Notes under the pieces: generated by a model
What the model saw: the letters and a program-made list of their open reading frames with translations, nothing else
What the model was told of the DNA's origin: nothing
The model's database searches: none
Made by a program: the position numbers and the translations under genes
Shown here: positions 27,050-35,524 of the stretch, piece by piece
Position numbering within the stretch: the first letter of the stretch is position 1
How the letters are laid out: every line of letters begins with the position of its first letter
Assembly (NCBI RefSeq): GCF_002929495.1
Contig: NZ_PJJJ01000026.1
Coordinates: forward strand, 29,256 to 93,255
Origin: Cryobacterium sp. Y82
Lineage (GTDB): Bacteria; Actinomycetota; Actinomycetes; Actinomycetales; Microbacteriaceae
DNA: 64,000 nt
Direction of reading: 5' to 3'

Positions 27050-27088
27050 GGATGCCGCAGCGAGTTGGCGCTGCGGCATCCGCTTTTT
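27050..27088 (+). terminator. Rho-independent terminator of the GNAT gene
   Basis: A 13-bp perfect stem, GGATGCCGCAGCG (27050-27062) with its complement (27069-27081), has a 6-nt loop and is followed by GC and five T residues. The stem contains the window's over-used GGATGC/GCATCC word. Confidence 0.85.
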
Positions 27089-27097
27089 AAAAGGGCC

Positions 27098-28105
27098 TTA
27101 CTTGACCGCGGCCGCGAGCAGGGCAACGTAGTCCTCGAGGCCCCAGGACAGCGAGAGTCCGGTGGGCGGGGAGACCGAGCTGATGAAGGCCGCGCCGACC
27201 GGGGACGCGACCGTGCCGGCCTGCACCTGCGGCATGGCCTGGGCGTAGCTCGCGGTAAGGAACGCGTCGGACTCTTCCTGGGTGGAACCGAAGTTCACCA
27301 GCAGGTCGCTGTCGAGCTGGTCGAGTTGCTCGTAGCTGAGCGTGTAGTAGAAGCTCGCCTCGTCGGTCGCGAGTTCGTCAACGGCGGGCGCGCTGACGAA
27401 GCCGAGGTCGAGGGTGAAGTCGACGCGCGGGTCGTCTTTCTTGTAGACGTAAAAGCTGCCGGCGCTGTCGCTCGCCAGGGCGATGGTTTTGCCGGCGAAT
27501 TCGGGGTGCGCGGCGGCCTGGTCGGCGATTTCGGTGTCGATCGAGGTTAGCAGCGCGCTCGCCTCGTCGGTCTTGCCGAGTGCGGTTCCGGTGATCTCGA
27601 TCAGATCGCGCCACGGGGTGGCCCAGGCGTCGCCCGGGTAGGCGACGACGGGGGCAATCTTGCTCAGCAGGTCGTACTCCGGTTCGGTGATACCGGAGTA
27701 GGCGGCCAGGATCACGTCGGGGGCGGCCGCGGCGATGTCCTCGTAGGGCGGCTCCTGGGTGTCTGGCAATATGACCGGCACCTCTTCGCCTTCCAGTGCC
27801 TCGCTGATCCACGGCAGCACGCCGTTCTCGTCGCCGCCGTAGCTTTGGAAGGGGATGGCCACTGGAATCACGCCGAGCGCGATCGCGTCGTCGGCGCTGC
27901 CCCAGCCCCAGGCCACGACGCGGGTCGGCTGCTGGTCGATTGTAGTTTCGCCGAAGGCATGCTCGATGGTGACGGGAAAGCTGCCGGATGCCGCGGCATC
28001 GGCAGCCGGAGCAGTCGCGTCATTGGCGGCGGCCGTGCAACCGCTGAGGCCGAGGGCGAGGATGCTCGCGGCGGCAGCGAGCGCGAGGGTAAGGCGTCGG
28101 GACAC
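27098..28105 (-). CDS. Iron-siderophore ABC transporter binding lipoprotein
   Basis: A 335-residue exported lipoprotein with lipobox LSGC. It has the FepB/FecB-type fold: VTIEHAFGETTIDQQPTRVVAWGWGSADDAIALGV at the N-terminus, IAAAAPDVILAAYSGIT, and a long backbone helix region. It begins with GTG behind a GGAG site. An IdeR-like box sits 48 bp upstream over the end of the ATPase gene, so this last gene of the locus can have its own iron-controlled promoter. Ligand: a ferric siderophore, type unknown. Confidence 0.92.
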   Translation of the reverse strand: MSRRLTLALAAAASILALGLSGCTAAANDATAPAADAAASGSFPVTIEHAFGETTIDQQPTRVVAWGWGSADDAIALGVIPVAIPFQSYGGDENGVLPWISEALEGEEVPVILPDTQEPPYEDIAAAAPDVILAAYSGITEPEYDLLSKIAPVVAYPGDAWATPWRDLIEITGTALGKTDEASALLTSIDTEIADQAAAHPEFAGKTIALASDSAGSFYVYKKDDPRVDFTLDLGFVSAPAVDELATDEASFYYTLSYEQLDQLDSDLLVNFGSTQEESDAFLTASYAQAMPQVQAGTVASPVGAAFISSVSPPTGLSLSWGLEDYVALLAAAVK

Positions 28106-28152
28106 GTGGTTCTCCAGTCGTCGGTCGCAGGCGACCTGACAGCCCTGCGTTC

Positions 28153-28171
28153 TAAGGGTAGCCTACCCTAA
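28153..28171 (-). promoter_or_regulatory. DtxR/IdeR-type iron box upstream of the binding protein gene
   Basis: On the minus strand it reads TTAGGGTAGGCTACCCTTA, matching 16 of 19 positions of the IdeR/DtxR consensus TTAGGTTAGGCTAACCTAA. It overlaps the stop codon of the ATPase gene and lies just upstream of the binding-protein gene. Confidence 0.8.
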
Positions 28172-29014
28172 TTTAAGACCTTTTCGACTTCGATTCACGG
28201 CCTCGGTGTGCGCCGTTGGCACCCGCCCGTGGAACCGGCCGATCGGCACCACCATCGGGGCGCCGCAGACCGGGTCGGGAACGATGCGCGCCTCGAGGTC
28301 GAAGGCGTGCTGCACGATCTCGGCCGTGAGCGTCTCGGCCGGCGTGCCGTTGGCGACGATGCGCCCGGCGCACATGACGACGAGGTGGTCGGCGTAGCGG
28401 GCCGCGAGGTTGAGATCGTGCAGCACCATCACGACGGTGGTGCCGCGCACACGGTTGCGCTCGAGCAGCAGGTCGAGCACCTCGATCTGGTGGGTCACGT
28501 CGAGAAAAGTAGTCGGTTCGTCGAGCAGCAGAATTTCGGGATCCTGGGCGAGCGCCATGGCAATCCAGACACGCTGGCGCTGCCCGCCGGAGAGGTCTTC
28601 GAGGCGGCGCCGAGCGAGCTCGTGGGTGTTGGTGGCGGTCATCGCTGCGGCGACGATCTCGTCGTCGGTGCTCGACCACTGCCGAAACCAGCCCTGGTGC
28701 GGGTAGCGGCCACGCCCGATGAGGTCGGCCACTGTGATGCCATCCGGGGCTACGGGCTGCTGCGGCAGGAGCCCGACGATGGTCGCGACTGTCTTACCGG
28801 GCAGGGCGGCGATGTTGCGGCCGCCGAGGGTGACCTGGCCGGCATCCGGTTTAATCAGACGCGAGAGCCCCTTGAGCAGGGTGGACTTGCCCGAAGCGTT
28901 GGCACCGACGATGACGGTGATGGCCCCGGGAATGACCTCGAGGTCGAGGTTCTCAATGATGGGTGTCTGGTCGTAGCCAAGGCTGATTCCCTCGGCGCGC
29001 AGCAGGTGGGGCAT
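28163..29014 (-). CDS. Iron-siderophore ABC transporter ATPase (FecE/FepC type)
   Basis: A 283-residue ATPase. Walker A lies in IVGANASGKSTLLKGL, Q-loop in GLLPQQPVAPDGITV, the signature in LEDLSGGQRQRVWIAMALAQ, and Walker B in ILLLDEPTTFLDVTHQ. The TFLD after Walker B and YPHQGWF are typical of siderophore importers. It overlaps the upstream permease gene by 1 nt. Its last codons lie inside the iron box of the next gene. Confidence 0.93.
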   Translation of the reverse strand: MPHLLRAEGISLGYDQTPIIENLDLEVIPGAITVIVGANASGKSTLLKGLSRLIKPDAGQVTLGGRNIAALPGKTVATIVGLLPQQPVAPDGITVADLIGRGRYPHQGWFRQWSSTDDEIVAAAMTATNTHELARRRLEDLSGGQRQRVWIAMALAQDPEILLLDEPTTFLDVTHQIEVLDLLLERNRVRGTTVVMVLHDLNLAARYADHLVVMCAGRIVANGTPAETLTAEIVQHAFDLEARIVPDPVCGAPMVVPIGRFHGRVPTAHTEAVNRSRKGLKLG

Positions 29015-30081
29015 CAGGCGCCCTTTCCGGTTTTGTTGCTGCTGGCGAGCAGCCAGAGCAGGTAGGGGGCGCCGATCGCGCCCGTGATGATTCCGGCGGG
29101 CAGTTCGAGTTGCCCGGGGAGCAGGTGTTGGGCGGTGAAGTCGGCCACGGTCGTGATGAGCGCACCGACGAGGGCCGCGGGAAGGAGGGCGAGTCCGCCG
29201 GTGCCGACAATTCGCCGGGCGATCGGCGCCGCCACGAAGGCCACGAAGGCGAGCGGACCGACGGCAGCGGTCGCCGTCGCGGCGAGCGCAACAGCAATCA
29301 CGAGCAGTATGAGCCGCGTGCCTTCAGCGCCGACACCGAGGCTCGTCGCGAGATCATCGCCGAGTTGCAGGGCGCGCAGGCGGCTGCTCAGTGCGCGAAT
29401 GACGGGCAGCAGCACCAGCAGCACGACCGCGACGACCGCAGTATCCTGCCAGCGGGCGCCGCTCACGCTGCCGACCAGCCACAGCAGGGCGCCCTGCGCG
29501 TCGTTGAGATTGGCACGGGACAGCAGGTAGCCGAGCAGGCCCTGCACCATGAACGCGATCCCCACGCCGATCAGTACGAAGCGATAACCGACCACGCCGC
29601 CGCGGCGTGCCAGCAGATAGATGGCGCAGGCGACGATGATGGCCCCGGCGAACGCGGCGAGGGAGGTGGCGACGGCACCGAAACCGAGGATGAGCATACC
29701 GAAGACGGCGGCGGCACTCGCTCCCCCGGTCACCCCGATGATGTCGGGGCTCGCAAGCGGATTGCGCAGCACGGTCTGGAACAGCGCTCCCGACAGCGCG
29801 AACGCCACTCCCACGAGCAGGGCGAGGGTCAGCCGCGGCAGCCGCAGCGAGAGCACGATGAAGTTCTCGCTCTGCGTGCCCTGCCCGGTGAGGGTGCGAA
29901 GCAGGTCGGGCACGCTGAGTGAGTACGCGCCGACGGCAAGGTTGAACGCGGCGACGACCACGAGGGCGCCGACCAGCACGAGCATGACGCTCCGGTTGCG
30001 CCTACTGCGGCCGGCGTGCACGGCGGCCAGTGAGGGGACGGCGCGGGGGGCGGCATCCGCTTTCTGCGCGCTGAACTTCAC
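29014..30081 (-). CDS. Iron-siderophore ABC transporter permease (FecD type)
   Basis: A 355-residue FecCD-family permease with about nine to ten helices. Diagnostic stretches are RLPRLTLALLVGVAFALSGA, LFQTVLRNPLASPDIIGV and VGPLAFVAFVAAPIARRIVG, plus the LVGALITTVADFTAQ segment near the C-terminus. It overlaps the preceding permease gene by 4 nt. It forms the membrane channel as a heterodimer with its partner. Confidence 0.93.
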   Translation of the reverse strand: MKFSAQKADAAPRAVPSLAAVHAGRSRRNRSVMLVLVGALVVVAAFNLAVGAYSLSVPDLLRTLTGQGTQSENFIVLSLRLPRLTLALLVGVAFALSGALFQTVLRNPLASPDIIGVTGGASAAAVFGMLILGFGAVATSLAAFAGAIIVACAIYLLARRGGVVGYRFVLIGVGIAFMVQGLLGYLLSRANLNDAQGALLWLVGSVSGARWQDTAVVAVVLLVLLPVIRALSSRLRALQLGDDLATSLGVGAEGTRLILLVIAVALAATATAAVGPLAFVAFVAAPIARRIVGTGGLALLPAALVGALITTVADFTAQHLLPGQLELPAGIITGAIGAPYLLWLLASSNKTGKGA

Positions 30082-31115
30082 AGGCCGGCCAGTTTCACGC
30101 GGCGTACGAGGGCGATGAGCACCGGAGCCCCGAGGAACGCGACGACGAGGCCCGCCTCGATCTCGCCGGGCTGGGCGATGAGGCGACCGAGCACATCAGC
30201 CGCGACGAGCAGGGTGGGGCCAAAGAGGGCGGAGAAGGCGATGATGAGGCGGTAGTCGGGGCCGGTGATCCAGCGGGCCACGTGCGGTACGGCCAGGCCG
30301 ACGAACACGATCGGGCCGGCCATCGCCGTCGCCGAGCCACAGAGCAGCACGATTGCAACAGCGCAGACGATGCGGGCGACCACGAGGTTCTGGCCGAGCC
30401 CCCTGGCGAGGTCGTCGCCGAGGGCGAGGGCATTGAGCATGCGGGCCGCCATGATGGCGAGAACCGCGCCGACCAGGATGAAGGGGGCGAGTGGCAGGGC
30501 TGCGTCAAGGCCGCGAGCCACCAAAGACCCGGCCGCCCAGAACCGGTAGCGGTCGAAGGTTTCGGTGTCGGCGAGCAGCACGATGGTGATGAGCGAGGTG
30601 AACGCGGCGGTGAGCGCGGTTCCGGCGAGCGCGAGCTTGACCGGGGTGGCGCCTTCCCGACCGAGCGAACCGATCAGGTACACGATCGTCGCGGCGACGG
30701 CAGCTCCAATAAAGGCAAACCAGACGTAGCCGAGCGAGGACGTCACACCGAACCAGGCGATTCCGGCGACGACAAACAGTGAGGCCCCGGCATTAACGCC
30801 CAGCAGACCGGGGTCGGCGAGCGGGTTGCGGGTGACGCCCTGCATCAGGGCGCCGGCCATGCCGAGGGCGAGACCGGCGAGGAGGCCGACGACGGTGCGC
30901 GGCACTCGCAGGTCGAGGATGACGGTGTGGTCCGTCACGGTGTCGTCGGGGCTGAGCAATGCCTCGACAACGGTGCCGAGGGCGATCTCCCGGGTGCCGA
31001 CCAGCAGCGAGGCGGCGATACTCAGGCCGAGCAGCACTAACGCGAGCGCGAAGCCGATGACGACGCGACGCGGACGGGTGCGGGTGGGCGTGGGGCGTTC
31101 GTGGATCAGGGTCAT
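30078..31115 (-). CDS. Iron-siderophore ABC transporter permease (FecC type)
   Basis: A 345-residue FecCD-family permease. RVPRTVVGLLAGLALGMAGA, LMQGVTRNPLADPGLLGVN and GPIVFVGLAVPHVARWI match the family. It starts in an ATGA junction with the siderophore-interacting protein gene and ends overlapping the second permease gene. The two permeases share the same motif series at clearly different sequences, as expected for a heterodimer. Confidence 0.93.
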   Translation of the reverse strand: MTLIHERPTPTRTRPRRVVIGFALALVLLGLSIAASLLVGTREIALGTVVEALLSPDDTVTDHTVILDLRVPRTVVGLLAGLALGMAGALMQGVTRNPLADPGLLGVNAGASLFVVAGIAWFGVTSSLGYVWFAFIGAAVAATIVYLIGSLGREGATPVKLALAGTALTAAFTSLITIVLLADTETFDRYRFWAAGSLVARGLDAALPLAPFILVGAVLAIMAARMLNALALGDDLARGLGQNLVVARIVCAVAIVLLCGSATAMAGPIVFVGLAVPHVARWITGPDYRLIIAFSALFGPTLLVAADVLGRLIAQPGEIEAGLVVAFLGAPVLIALVRRVKLAGL

Positions 31116-32089
31116 TGAGCTTCGGACCGGCCGAGCCGCCAGTAGCCCATGAAGGCCACCCTGGAACGGTCGATGCCCGTCTCGCTCACCAGAAAACGTC
31201 GAAGCAGTTTGATCATGCAGGATTCGCCCGCGAGCCAGGCGTAGAAACCGGTGCCGGCTTCGTCGTTCGGCGATTCCCAGAGCAGGTCGCAGTCCACGTC
31301 GACCTCGGCGAACGGCTCCGGGTGTGCAGCGACCGCCAGGTGGACGAGCGCGCCGTTGTCGGCGACCCAGTCACGCACGGCTTCGTCCAGGCGTTCTCCG
31401 TGCGGCGCTGTGTCGCGGGCCAGCCACGTGATCTCGCAACCGTTCGGCAGCACGAAGGCCAGAGCATCCGCTTCGGTGGGCACTTCGATGAAGGCGCGGG
31501 CACGGCGGCCAGCGGGCAGGCTCTCGAGGATGCTGCCGATAGCGGGGGCGGCGGTTTCATCACCGGCCAGCAGCAGGTCGGTCGCGTGGGCGGGGTGCCA
31601 GTCGAGGCCGATCGCACGACCAGGGCTGCGTTGGTCGGGGCCGACGATGACAACGTCACTCCCGATGGACGCCGCCTGCAGCCAGCGCGCGGCCGGGCCG
31701 AGGGTGTCGTGGCCGGTGTGGGTCACGAAATCCACATCGATCTCGCGTTGTTCGGGGCGCACTGCTCGAATTGTGTAGGTGCGAAACGGGTTGCGGTCGG
31801 CGTCGGGCAGCGCGCGCCAGCGGTCGTACCACGTGCCGCCGGTACCGGGGCTGTCGTCATCAGCGCCGATATCGGAAAGCCCGCAGCCGGGCAGTGGCAG
31901 CACGATCTTGACGCGCTGATCGAGCCCGGCAGTGCCGAAAATATCGAATTGCGCACCGAAGAACGTCACCCGGGTGAAATGATCACTCAGCGAGCGGATG
32001 CCGACCACGGTGGCCCGATAAGGACGGTAGGCCGGGCGGTCGGTGACCGCTGCGGCACCCAGGCTGGTCCGAATCGGTAAGGTAAGCAT
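31112..32089 (-). CDS. Siderophore-interacting protein (FAD ferric reductase)
   Basis: A 325-residue SIP-family flavoreductase (ViuB-like) that releases iron from imported siderophores. The FAD part includes RVKIVLPLPG and RTYTIRAVRPEQREIDVDF, then GPAARWLQAASIGSDVVIVGPD. The NAD(P)-side domain ends with AFMGYWRLGRSE. It heads the uptake operon. The ATG at 32089 lies inside an iron box and is preceded by CATACT plus 6 nt, so the mRNA may be leaderless; a start further inside cannot be excluded. Confidence 0.9.
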   Translation of the reverse strand: MLTLPIRTSLGAAAVTDRPAYRPYRATVVGIRSLSDHFTRVTFFGAQFDIFGTAGLDQRVKIVLPLPGCGLSDIGADDDSPGTGGTWYDRWRALPDADRNPFRTYTIRAVRPEQREIDVDFVTHTGHDTLGPAARWLQAASIGSDVVIVGPDQRSPGRAIGLDWHPAHATDLLLAGDETAAPAIGSILESLPAGRRARAFIEVPTEADALAFVLPNGCEITWLARDTAPHGERLDEAVRDWVADNGALVHLAVAAHPEPFAEVDVDCDLLWESPNDEAGTGFYAWLAGESCMIKLLRRFLVSETGIDRSRVAFMGYWRLGRSEAQ

Positions 32090-32096
32090 AACCTTA
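32078..32096 (-). promoter_or_regulatory. DtxR/IdeR-type iron box at the operon start
   Basis: On the minus strand it reads TAAGGTTATGCTTACCTTA, 15 of 19 matches to the IdeR/DtxR consensus. It spans the start codon of the siderophore-interacting protein and the expected transcription start, where a bound repressor would block transcription when iron is plentiful. Confidence 0.8.
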
Positions 32097-32207
32097 GTAT
32101 GGCATGCCTGTCCTCACAACGGGCGGTGCGGTCGAGATCGCCAGGCCCACATGGGTCACGTTGGGTGCCCCAGATTTCGACGCGCGCGACCGTAGACTGA
32201 AATCATT

Positions 32208-33416
32208 GTGAAAAGTTACTGGACCCTCCTGCGTACACCCGGCGTGTCCCGCCTGATTGGCGCGCAGCTGACGGCCCGTTTCCCGTTCGGCATGCTCTCG
32301 CTCGCCTTTCTCATTCACATCGAGCAGATCTTTGATTCCTATGGCGCTGCCGGGCTCGTTCTCGGCGCAATGAGCATCGGCCAGGCCATCGCGGGTCCTC
32401 TCACCAGTCGCCTGATGGGTCGGCTCGGCATGCGCCCGGTGATCATCGCGACCATGTTCATCTGCGCGGTGTCGATCATCGTCATGGCGCTGGTTCCGCT
32501 GTCGGTACCGAGCCTCATGCTCATCGGATTCGTGGCCGGTCTGTCGACGCCGCCGATCCAGCCAGCCGTGCGCACCATCTATCCCAAGATCGTCAACTCC
32601 CGCCAGCTCACCCCGCTGTTTTCGCTCGACGCTTCGGCGCAGGAGATCATCTGGGTACTCGGCCCCGTCATCGCGACCTTCGTGGCGCTGCAGGTGTCGA
32701 CGACGGCAGGCATCCTGCTCGCCGCATTTTTTCTGGTCGCCGGCGGAATCTGGTTCGTCTCCCTGCCGGAGGTGGGGCGGGTGCGCATCCCGCGCAGCCG
32801 CCGCAAGCTCGGTGTGGTGCTGAAGAAGCCTGAAGTGCTGCTCAGCACCATCGTCGGGTTCACCCTCGTAGCCGCCTGCGCCGCCGTAGAGGCCGGAGTG
32901 GTCGCCGTGTTCGGGCACGGCAGCGCCGATGCCGGCTGGGTGCTGGGCATCTTCGCCATCGGCTCCCTGATCGGCGGGCTCGCACTCGGCCACGCCCCGA
33001 TCGGACCGTGGGCACTCGCCGCCCGCATGCTGATCGTCACGATCGGACTCGCCCTGGCAAGCCTCTGGCTCACCTTCTGGTGGCTGTCACTGGCCTTGCT
33101 CGTGGCGGGGGTCGGTATCGCTCCCGCCTTCGCGGTCTTGTTCGGCATCGTCTCGGCGAGCGTGAAGTTCAGCGACACCGCCGAGGCCTATGGCTGGGTC
33201 GGTACCGGCCAGCTGATCGGGGCCGCCCTGGGCTCCGCCATTGCCGGGTTCTCGATCGACCAGTCCGGGCCGGTCTCGGCGATCTATGTCGCCGTGGGCT
33301 TCGCCGCCCTCGGCTGCATCATTCCCGCGCTCGGTCGTCGCTGGCACCCCGACCTCCGTGGCCGGGACATCAGCCCCATTCCCGACACCGAGCCCATCCA
33401 GGTGCAGGTCTCTTAG
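32208..33416 (+). CDS. MFS transporter
   Basis: A 402-residue major facilitator with about 12 hydrophobic helices. GAMSIGQAIAGPLTSRLMGRLGMRPVI carries the loop 2-3 type motif. TAGACT lies 9 nt before the GTG, giving a very short leader. It is divergent from the iron-uptake operon, with about 118 bp between starts, so an exporter role for a siderophore is conceivable but unproven. The C-terminus is hydrophilic (DTEPIQVQVS). Confidence 0.85.
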   Translation: MKSYWTLLRTPGVSRLIGAQLTARFPFGMLSLAFLIHIEQIFDSYGAAGLVLGAMSIGQAIAGPLTSRLMGRLGMRPVIIATMFICAVSIIVMALVPLSVPSLMLIGFVAGLSTPPIQPAVRTIYPKIVNSRQLTPLFSLDASAQEIIWVLGPVIATFVALQVSTTAGILLAAFFLVAGGIWFVSLPEVGRVRIPRSRRKLGVVLKKPEVLLSTIVGFTLVAACAAVEAGVVAVFGHGSADAGWVLGIFAIGSLIGGLALGHAPIGPWALAARMLIVTIGLALASLWLTFWWLSLALLVAGVGIAPAFAVLFGIVSASVKFSDTAEAYGWVGTGQLIGAALGSAIAGFSIDQSGPVSAIYVAVGFAALGCIIPALGRRWHPDLRGRDISPIPDTEPIQVQVS

Positions 33417-33439
33417 CCCAGTTCTCCTAGCATGAAGGG

Positions 33440-34255
33440 ATGAACTCACTCACCCTCAACGACGGCCACCTGATTCCCCAGCTCGGTCTCGGGGTCTACA
33501 AGGTAGCGGATGACCTCGCCGCCGAGACCGTGCAGGTCGCGCTCGACGCCGGGTACCGTCACGTCGACACCGCTGCGCTCTACGAGAACGAGGTCGGCGT
33601 CGGGCTGGGGCTCGCGCGTTCCGGCGTGCCCCGGGAAGACGTGTTCGTGACGACCAAGGTCTGGAATGACCGCCACGGCTACGCCGAAACGTTGAAAGCC
33701 TTCGATGAGAGCCTCGCCAAGCTGGGCCTGGACTACGTCGACCTGTACCTGATCCACTGGCCGGCGCCGAAGCAGAACCGCTATGTCGACACCTATCGCG
33801 CCCTCGAAGCGATCCGCGCCACCGGCCGGGCCCGCTCGATCGGCGTTTCCAATTTTCACCCGCACCACCTCGACCGGCTCTTGGCCGAGACCGAGGTCGT
33901 GCCCGTGCTCAACCAGGTGGAGTTGCACCCGTGGTTGCCGCAAAGCGAGGTGCGCGCGTATGACACGGCCCGCGGCATCCGTACCGAAGCGTGGTCGCCG
34001 CTGGCCCGCGGGCGGGCGATCGGCAACCCCACGCTGGATGCGATCGGAGCCAGGCACGGCAAGTCCGCCGCGCAGATCGTGATCGCCTGGCACCTGTCAC
34101 TCGGCAACATTGTCATTCCCAAGTCGGTCACGCCGGCGCGTATTCGAGCCAATATCGACGTGTTCGACATTGTGCTCGACCCGCAGGATCTTGCGGCGAT
34201 TGCGGCACTCGACAGCGGCGAGCGCACCGGCAAAGACCCCGACGACCTCGACTGA
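33440..34255 (+). CDS. Aldo/keto reductase
   Basis: A 271-residue aldo/keto reductase. Catalytic Asp and Tyr lie in YRHVDTAALYENEVGVG, Lys in TTKVW, His in LIHWPAP, with the cofactor motif IVIPKSVTPARI. TAGCAT lies exactly 6 nt before the ATG, inside the 23-bp gap after the MFS gene, so it can be transcribed leaderless on its own. It is a paralogue of the reductase at 18.4 kb. It converges with an MFS gene only 3 bp away. Confidence 0.92.
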   Translation: MNSLTLNDGHLIPQLGLGVYKVADDLAAETVQVALDAGYRHVDTAALYENEVGVGLGLARSGVPREDVFVTTKVWNDRHGYAETLKAFDESLAKLGLDYVDLYLIHWPAPKQNRYVDTYRALEAIRATGRARSIGVSNFHPHHLDRLLAETEVVPVLNQVELHPWLPQSEVRAYDTARGIRTEAWSPLARGRAIGNPTLDAIGARHGKSAAQIVIAWHLSLGNIVIPKSVTPARIRANIDVFDIVLDPQDLAAIAALDSGERTGKDPDDLD

Positions 34256-34258
34256 ACC

Positions 34259-35524
34259 CTACAGCGGCACGAGCGCGTCTGGCCCGAGGGGGTCTGGCAC
34301 ATCCTCCGGGTTGGGCAGCGAACTGACAAAGCGGTAGAACACGATGCCGAGCCCGGTCGCGACCACGCCGCCCATGGTGAAGGGCAACGCGAGATCGATG
34401 CGGCCGACCAACCCACCGAGCACACTACCCACCGGCATCGCACCCCAGAGCAGGGTACGCCAGGTGCCGTGCACCCGCCCGAGCAAACGGCCAGGAATGA
34501 TGCTCTGCCGCAGCGACATCACCAGGATATTCCAGACCGTGACGGCGCCGCTGCTCACCGCGAAGAACACGACGGTGACCCAGAGGTTCGGCCACAGTCC
34601 GACCGCGAGAAATGACAGGCCACTCAATACGAGCATGAGCGCCATAGTTGGCCCCGCGTTCAACCGGTTCTTCAGAGGTGCAGTGAAAACGGATGCGACG
34701 ATACCGCCGACCGCCCCGCTCAGCATGAACAGGCCGAACCAGAGCTCTGGAACCCCAAGCGGTCCCAGCACGAACAACACAAAGCTCGCCGTCGCGAACG
34801 AGAACGCGAGGCCGACCACGGTGCTGAGCAGCCAGAGCGTCACGAGCATGCGGCTCTTCACGATGAACCGGTAGCCATCGACGAACTGGCGGTACCAGGC
34901 CGATTCGGGCTTGGCCCCGATCAGTACGTGCTGGCGCCCCGACGCGATTTTCGGCAGTAGCAAGGCCAGCACGACGGCCACGAGAAAAGCGAGCGCGTTC
35001 ACCCCGAGCGGGATGATGACCGACACCGCGAATAACAAGGACGTGAACGGTCCGGCCAGAAAATTCTGCACGACCAGCTCGCCAGCCTCGATGCGGGAGT
35101 TGGCGCGAGGCAGGTCGCTGCGTCCGACGATGCTCGGCACCACCGCTCTGGTGGCCCCGTCGTAGACCGTCTCGAAGGCGCCATAAATGAAGATCACGAC
35201 ATAAAGCCAGACGATGCTGAGGGTGCCGGTAATCGAAAGCAGACACAGGGTGACGGCCAGGAGCATCCGTACCGTATTGGCCATCCCGAGCGCGATGCGG
35301 CGGTCGATGCGGTCGACCAGGATTCCGGCAGAAATGGCGCAGAGGAGCCAGGGCAGCATCGCCATGGCAGCGATTCCGCTGATCAGCAAGGGATCGTTGG
35401 TCAGCCGGGCGGCTAACAGTGGCAGCGCCGTGCGGGCGATTCCGTCGCCGAGGTTGCTCGCCAGGCTCGCGGTGAACAGGTTGGTGAAAGCCGGTCCCAG
35501 GCTGCCCGACGACCGCCGACGCAT
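34259..35524 (-). CDS. MFS transporter (EntS-like, MFS_3)
   Basis: A 421-residue major facilitator with 12 predicted spans. FTASLASNLGDGIARTALPLLAARLT and GILVDRIDRRIALG are typical of the EntS-like group. Its ATG overlaps the stop of the upstream aldo/keto reductase by one base (TGATG), so the two form a coupled pair; a GTG at 35527 is an alternative start one codon earlier. Some members export siderophores or drugs; no specific cargo is claimed. Confidence 0.85.
   Translation of the reverse strand: MRRRSSGSLGPAFTNLFTASLASNLGDGIARTALPLLAARLTNDPLLISGIAAMAMLPWLLCAISAGILVDRIDRRIALGMANTVRMLLAVTLCLLSITGTLSIVWLYVVIFIYGAFETVYDGATRAVVPSIVGRSDLPRANSRIEAGELVVQNFLAGPFTSLLFAVSVIIPLGVNALAFLVAVVLALLLPKIASGRQHVLIGAKPESAWYRQFVDGYRFIVKSRMLVTLWLLSTVVGLAFSFATASFVLFVLGPLGVPELWFGLFMLSGAVGGIVASVFTAPLKNRLNAGPTMALMLVLSGLSFLAVGLWPNLWVTVVFFAVSSGAVTVWNILVMSLRQSIIPGRLLGRVHGTWRTLLWGAMPVGSVLGGLVGRIDLALPFTMGGVVATGLGIVFYRFVSSLPNPEDVPDPLGPDALVPL

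Noticed and set aside
26975-27550. Open frame across the 18-bp repeats (EALIGEEALIG-like)
   Set aside because: It runs antisense through the siderophore-binding protein gene and has no start-site support.
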